Of a stretch of 32,677 bases of DNA, positions 29,852 to 32,677 are shown in pieces. Positions within the stretch are counted from its first letter, which is position 1. The number at the start of each line of letters is the position of its first letter. The stretch lies in the NCBI GenBank assembly GCA_000433255.1, contig HF998232.1, forward strand, positions 1 to 32,677, read 5' to 3'. A program made the translations under genes and the position numbers. This DNA is from Coprobacillus sp. CAG:605 (lineage in GTDB: Bacteria > Bacillota_I > Bacilli_A > RF39 > UBA660). Under the pieces are notes generated by a model that was given only the letters and a program-made list of their open reading frames with translations, made no database searches and was not told the origin of the DNA.

Positions 29852-29880
29852 ATTATATCAATTTTTCCTAGGCGTTGTAA
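29852..29880 (-). promoter_or_regulatory. Promoter of the 340-aa gene-scpA-scpB operon
   Basis: On the minus strand, TTACAA and TATAAT separated by 17 bp, 29 bp before the ATG. Confidence 0.7.
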
Positions 29881-29893
29881 ATAGGAATAAACG

Positions 29894-29927
29894 GAAAAAA
29901 AGATACTCTTGGGTTAAAAAAGTATCT
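29894..29927 (-). terminator. Intrinsic terminator of the sigF-spoVA operon
   Basis: On the minus strand, perfect stem AGATACT/AGTATCT with a 13-nt loop, followed by seven Ts, just after the spoVAE stop. Confidence 0.82.
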
Positions 29928-29931
29928 AATT

Positions 29932-30282
29932 TTAATCTTTAGATTTGCAAAATAAGGTAGTGATAAAGGCAAATATTATAGCCCCACTGATACCTCCTGA
30001 TGTTGTTGTTAGAAGATTAGTGAACATTCCTAGAACGCCTTTAGTTTTATAACCTTCAAGACATGCTTGGTATAAAAGGTTACCGAAAGATGTTATGGGA
30101 ACACTGGCAGCAGTACCGGCGAAGGCGATAAATTTTTGATATAGTCCAAAGAAGGAAAGGATGGCCCCTAGGACTACTAAAAGGGATGTTACATGTCCGG
30201 GAGTAAGATTAGTATTATCTAAGATAAGTTCTCCTAGTAGACAGATTAGACCACAGAATAAAAAGGCATTAATGTATATCAT
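29932..30282 (-). CDS. spoVAE: Stage V sporulation protein AE (SpoVAEb type)
   Basis: Membrane component of the SpoVA channel that moves dipicolinic acid into the forespore and out during germination. The 116-aa protein is almost entirely hydrophobic, with the family blocks FLFCGLICLLGELILDNTNLTPGHVTSLLVVLGAILSFFGLY, FAGTAASVPITSFGNLL and TTTSGGISGAIIFAF. Length equals the short SpoVAEb form of B. subtilis. A GGAGGT site precedes ATG 30282. It overlaps spoVAD by 14 nt and is the last gene of the operon. Confidence 0.94.
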   Translation of the reverse strand: MIYINAFLFCGLICLLGELILDNTNLTPGHVTSLLVVLGAILSFFGLYQKFIAFAGTAASVPITSFGNLLYQACLEGYKTKGVLGMFTNLLTTTSGGISGAIIFAFITTLFCKSKD

Positions 30283-31240
30283 CTGTTACCTCCAAACTTA
30301 TAGCGTGAGCGATACTGGGGATTGTTGATTTTTGATTGACAAGAGTTGGGGAATGAAGTGAGCCCGTACCGATAAGAAGTATCTTTTTGTACTTTTTGGT
30401 TTTTAAGATTTTGTTAAAGACAACTAGAGGTAAGGTGGCTGGTCCTGAGGATCCAGCGTATTCAAAGACATCTTCAGGGTATAGAATAGAACCAGCATCA
30501 AGGTGATTTTTAAGCGTTAGATGGTTATTTTTTAGGAACTCTAAGAATAGTTTGGTCCCTACTCTTCCTAAATCGCCGGTAATAATTAGGTCATAATATT
30601 TGATATCTAAACCTAAGTCATTTAAATGTTGCATTAAAGTTATGGCTGCTGCGGGGGCCATGACGGCACCCATATTATTAACATCTTTGATACCATAATC
30701 TTGTGTCATACCTAGGGTTGCTGAGGTTACTTTGATTTTAGATTTTTTATTAGTAAGGATAGCACCCACGCAACCGGTGGCGGTTTTTGTTTGACGTTTT
30801 AGGGCTGGTGAACCATACTCAATTGGATATCTAAATTGACGTTCAGCAACAAGAGCATGGCTGCTTGTTAGAACTAAACTATTTTTTATTTTCTTACTTT
30901 CGATGAATGTTGATGCAACAATTAGACTTTCTATGAAGCTTGCACAAGCGGAATAAACTCCTAAATAAGGAATATTATAATGACTTAGAGTAGCGTTAGT
31001 AATAGATAATTGATTAGATAGTTCGCCACTAACTACTAAATCTATCTTATTATTTTTTCCTAATAAGTTATCGATGACATAGCGTTGCATTTTAACTTCG
31101 GCTTGTTCAAATGTTTTTTCACCAAAGTAATAGTCATTAATAATTTTATCGTAGTTGGAAACATGGCCTAGGCATTCTTTGTTAGTAGCTAAAGTATAGG
31201 TATCTTTTAAATAGACATTGTTAAACTTAAAACTAGCCAT
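30269..31240 (-). CDS. spoVAD: Stage V sporulation protein AD (dipicolinic acid-binding)
   Basis: Thiolase-like soluble subunit of the SpoVA complex that binds dipicolinic acid. The 323-aa protein contains NATLSHYNIPYLGVYSACASFIESLIVAS (the thiolase-type Cys loop), SSHALVAERQFRYPIEYGSPALKRQTKTATGCVGAIL, MGAVMAPAAAITL, DLIITGDLGRVG and EYAGSSGPATLPLVVFNK. It is slightly shorter than the Bacillus protein (338 aa). GAGGTGAT precedes ATG 31240; the gene overlaps spoVAC by 8 nt and spoVAE by 14 nt. Confidence 0.96.
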   Translation of the reverse strand: MASFKFNNVYLKDTYTLATNKECLGHVSNYDKIINDYYFGEKTFEQAEVKMQRYVIDNLLGKNNKIDLVVSGELSNQLSITNATLSHYNIPYLGVYSACASFIESLIVASTFIESKKIKNSLVLTSSHALVAERQFRYPIEYGSPALKRQTKTATGCVGAILTNKKSKIKVTSATLGMTQDYGIKDVNNMGAVMAPAAAITLMQHLNDLGLDIKYYDLIITGDLGRVGTKLFLEFLKNNHLTLKNHLDAGSILYPEDVFEYAGSSGPATLPLVVFNKILKTKKYKKILLIGTGSLHSPTLVNQKSTIPSIAHAISLEVTDDIH

Positions 31241-31667
31241 GTAATATCACCTCGATTACAGTTAGAAAGAATGCACTTATCATACCATAGAGTAAGACAC
31301 TTCCTGCTAATCTAAAGATATTAGAGCCAAGACCGGTTATGAGACCATCTTTTTTGTAGTCTAGGGCACTGCTAGTTACAGAATGGGAAAATCCGGTAAT
31401 GGGAACGATTAAACCACAACGAACCTTGCTAACCCAGTCGTCAAAGAAATTTAAGCCGGTGCAGATACTAGATACTAATATTAAGATAAGAATTGTCCAG
31501 ATATTGGCGTCTTTTTCAGTAATATTAAAGTTTAATAATATTTTATAAATAATAATTGATAGTACTCCTACTAGACCACCAACAACGAATGCTTTTAAGG
31601 CATTTTTTAGTTTATCTTCACTAGGTGTATATTTTTGTACTAATTTTTGATATTCTTCTTTATTCAT
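31233..31667 (-). CDS. spoVAC: Stage V sporulation protein AC
   Basis: Membrane protein of the SpoVA channel; in B. subtilis it acts as a mechanosensitive channel for dipicolinic acid release. The protein (144 aa from ATG 31667) has LKNALKAFVVGGLVGVLSIIIY, TGLNFFDDWVSKVRCGLIVPITGFSHSVTSSALDYKKDGLITGLGSNIFRLAGSVLLYGM, the most conserved family block, and a final membrane helix. The ribosome binding site GGAGGT lies inside a 12-bp hairpin between sigF and this gene. An in-frame start at 31679 would lie at the base of that hairpin and is less likely. Confidence 0.95.
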   Translation of the reverse strand: MNKEEYQKLVQKYTPSEDKLKNALKAFVVGGLVGVLSIIIYKILLNFNITEKDANIWTILILILVSSICTGLNFFDDWVSKVRCGLIVPITGFSHSVTSSALDYKKDGLITGLGSNIFRLAGSVLLYGMISAFFLTVIEVILHG

Positions 31668-31698
31668 AAAGACCTCCATAGTTATTATGAAGGTCTTT
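31668..31698 (-). promoter_or_regulatory. Hairpin enclosing the spoVAC ribosome binding site
   Basis: On the minus strand, AAAGACCTTCAT pairs with ATGGAGGTCTTT over 12 bp (one U-G pair) around a 7-nt loop. GGAGGT of spoVAC is in the 3' arm and the start codon follows directly. It could limit spoVAC translation, or act as a partial terminator or processing site between sigF and spoVA. In the plus direction it looks like a terminator, but no plus gene is present. Confidence 0.75.
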
Positions 31699-31706
31699 TT
31701 TGGTTT

Positions 31707-32348
31707 TTATTCACAATTTAATGAAGTACGCATTTTTTTAAGTACCCTTTTTTCTTCACGAGAGACTTTTACTTGGTTGATACCAAGATAGGATGCAGTT
31801 TCACTTTGGGTTAAGTCTTCAAAGTAACGGAGTCTTATTAGTTCTTGTTCATCTTTACTTAGAGAGTTTAGGGTATTAGTTAAATCTATATAGTCTTCAT
31901 TTATATTATTAGTCTTAATAGTATTATATAAATTGGTATCACAATCCATTTCTTTATCTAAGCTTAAGATACTATGAGTATTTAAAATACTATTAATTAG
32001 GGTTTGTTCGGGTATATTTAGATAAGTACTTATTTCTTTCATGGTAGGAAGACGATTTAAAGATTGTTCTAAATAATTTTTAGTTTTATCAATTAGTTTG
32101 ACTAGTTTTAAGGTATCACGGTTTTGTTTAATAGTTTTATTAAGCATGGTATATTGATACATTTGACCAAAGATATACTGGTACGCAAAGGTTGTGAATT
32201 TAGTTTTAGTATCATCTTTATAGTGGTTGTAAGCTTCAATAACACCTATACGCCCTACTTGGTAGAGATCTTCATAGTCGACACCATAGAATTTTTGAGC
32301 AATACTTTTTATAAGGGGTTCACACGTATTAATTATTTCTTCTAACAT
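31707..32348 (-). CDS. sigF: Sporulation-type RNA polymerase sigma factor (SigF/SigG-like)
   Basis: Directs RNA polymerase to compartment-specific sporulation promoters. The 213-aa protein has sigma-70 region 2 (LIKSIAQKFYGVDYEDLYQVGRIGVIEAYNHY, KFTTFAYQYIFGQMYQY), a region 3-like part (RLPTMKEISTYLNI) and region 4 (LSKDEQELIRLRYFEDLTQSETASYLGINQVKVSREEKRVLKKMR). It is shorter than SigF or SigG of Bacillus (about 255-260 aa). Position directly upstream of spoVAC matches Bacillus sigF, so SigF is favoured over SigG. No spoIIAA or spoIIAB genes are upstream; spoVAA and spoVAB are also missing. AAGGTGAT precedes ATG 32348. Confidence 0.85.
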   Translation of the reverse strand: MLEEIINTCEPLIKSIAQKFYGVDYEDLYQVGRIGVIEAYNHYKDDTKTKFTTFAYQYIFGQMYQYTMLNKTIKQNRDTLKLVKLIDKTKNYLEQSLNRLPTMKEISTYLNIPEQTLINSILNTHSILSLDKEMDCDTNLYNTIKTNNINEDYIDLTNTLNSLSKDEQELIRLRYFEDLTQSETASYLGINQVKVSREEKRVLKKMRTSLNCE

Positions 32349-32353
32349 TTATT

Positions 32354-32385
32354 TTATCACCTTTTCATATTTAATATAGGTGATA
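32354..32385 (-). promoter_or_regulatory. Inverted repeat over the sigF ribosome binding site
   Basis: TATCACC and GGTGATA (7 bp, 17-nt loop) in the sigF leader; one arm contains the GGTGAT of the ribosome binding site. Weak alone, but parallel to the spoVAC hairpin. Confidence 0.45.
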
Positions 32386-32439
32386 TTGCTTAATTTTTAA
32401 ACAGTTTCGACAATAGTTCTAATTTAATCTTAGTATATT

Positions 32440-32670
32440 TTAAAATTTGTGGTTTTTTAAATTAATAATATCGAAGTTTTTTATTGTAATAATAATTAAA
32501 TCTGCAGGATCATTTAAATTAATTCTAGTTAAATAGTCCATAATAAAATCTCTTTTATCTATATCATCTTTAGCATATTCATCAAATATTTTAAAATATT
32601 CTTCTATATTATCACTTTCAAAAATAAGATCTTCAGACTTTACTTTAGCAAGTATTTTTTTCTTATACAT
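32440..32670 (-). CDS. Hypothetical protein, possibly truncated by window edge
   Basis: 76 residues visible from ATG 32670; the frame may extend beyond the window, as only seven bases upstream are available and no ribosome binding site can be judged. The protein is acidic and helical (LIFESDNIEEYFKIFDEYAKDDIDKRDFIMDYLTRI) with a short beta-like end (ADLIIITIKNFDIINL). It has no resemblance to SpoIIAB (a GHKL-type anti-sigma kinase) or SpoIIAA, the genes expected upstream of sigF. Its stop is 92 bp from the sigF start. Confidence 0.6.
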   Translation of the reverse strand: MYKKKILAKVKSEDLIFESDNIEEYFKIFDEYAKDDIDKRDFIMDYLTRINLNDPADLIIITIKNFDIINLKNHKF

Positions 32671-32677
32671 ATTGTAT

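Overview
The window comes from a low-GC (about 30% by eye) spore-forming Firmicute. Three things point to an uncultured gut Bacilli lineage of the RF39/Erysipelotrichia-Mollicutes neighbourhood. It carries spoVAC-spoVAD-spoVAE behind a sporulation-type sigma factor. It has CIRCE operators at chaperone genes. Ribosome binding sites are of the AGGTGAT/GGAGG type. TGA is an ordinary stop (for example at 11114 and 24385) and the only tRNA is tRNA-Trp(CCA), so this is the standard bacterial code, not the Mycoplasma code. The lineage is an inference from gene content.

Layout. 1-601: 3' end of a type I restriction specificity subunit. 670-3649: cell-wall group (signal-less LysM amidase, CwlJ-type hydrolase, CmpB-like membrane protein, TcdE-type holin). 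3756-5762: htpG behind two CIRCE-like operators. 5771-8223: small membrane and unknown genes, including a pseudogene with two in-frame stops and a promoter cassette present twice. 8275-10433: CIRCE-controlled clpB lacking the N-domain. 10518-10593: tRNA-Trp. 11156-13728: MBOAT acyltransferase plus DHHW partner on the minus strand. 13824-18446: envelope and membrane proteins, among them a signal-peptidase-like protein without its catalytic residues. 18558-20363: typA.

20364-21250 has no conventional gene. It appears to hold a compact type I toxin-antitoxin-like locus. Two tandem 24-codon hydrophobic peptides lie on the minus strand. They face a plus-strand small RNA with its own promoter and a strong terminator. 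A second, degenerate copy of the RNA gene lies about 600 bp further on, and an inverted copy of the RNA's central element lies in the peptide mRNA leader. I consider this the most interesting part of the window.

21261-23475: a frameshifted surface-protein remnant, an XRE regulator with two unknown genes, and a 26-aa lysine-rich peptide. 23624-26889: MBL-fold hydrolase, then coaC, coaB and an overlapping class II aldolase-like gene, suggesting a link to coenzyme A synthesis. 26914-29823 (minus): one operon with a single-pass membrane protein, scpA, scpB and a pentapeptide-repeat protein. 29932-32348 (minus): sigF-like, spoVAC, spoVAD and spoVAE, a reduced form of the Bacillus sigF-spoVA arrangement without spoIIAA/AB or spoVAA/AB. 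A partial unknown gene closes the window.

Strand composition changes near 23.4-24 kb: the plus strand is C-richer to the left and G-richer to the right, whichever way genes point. Positions of short sites were counted by hand and may be off by a base.
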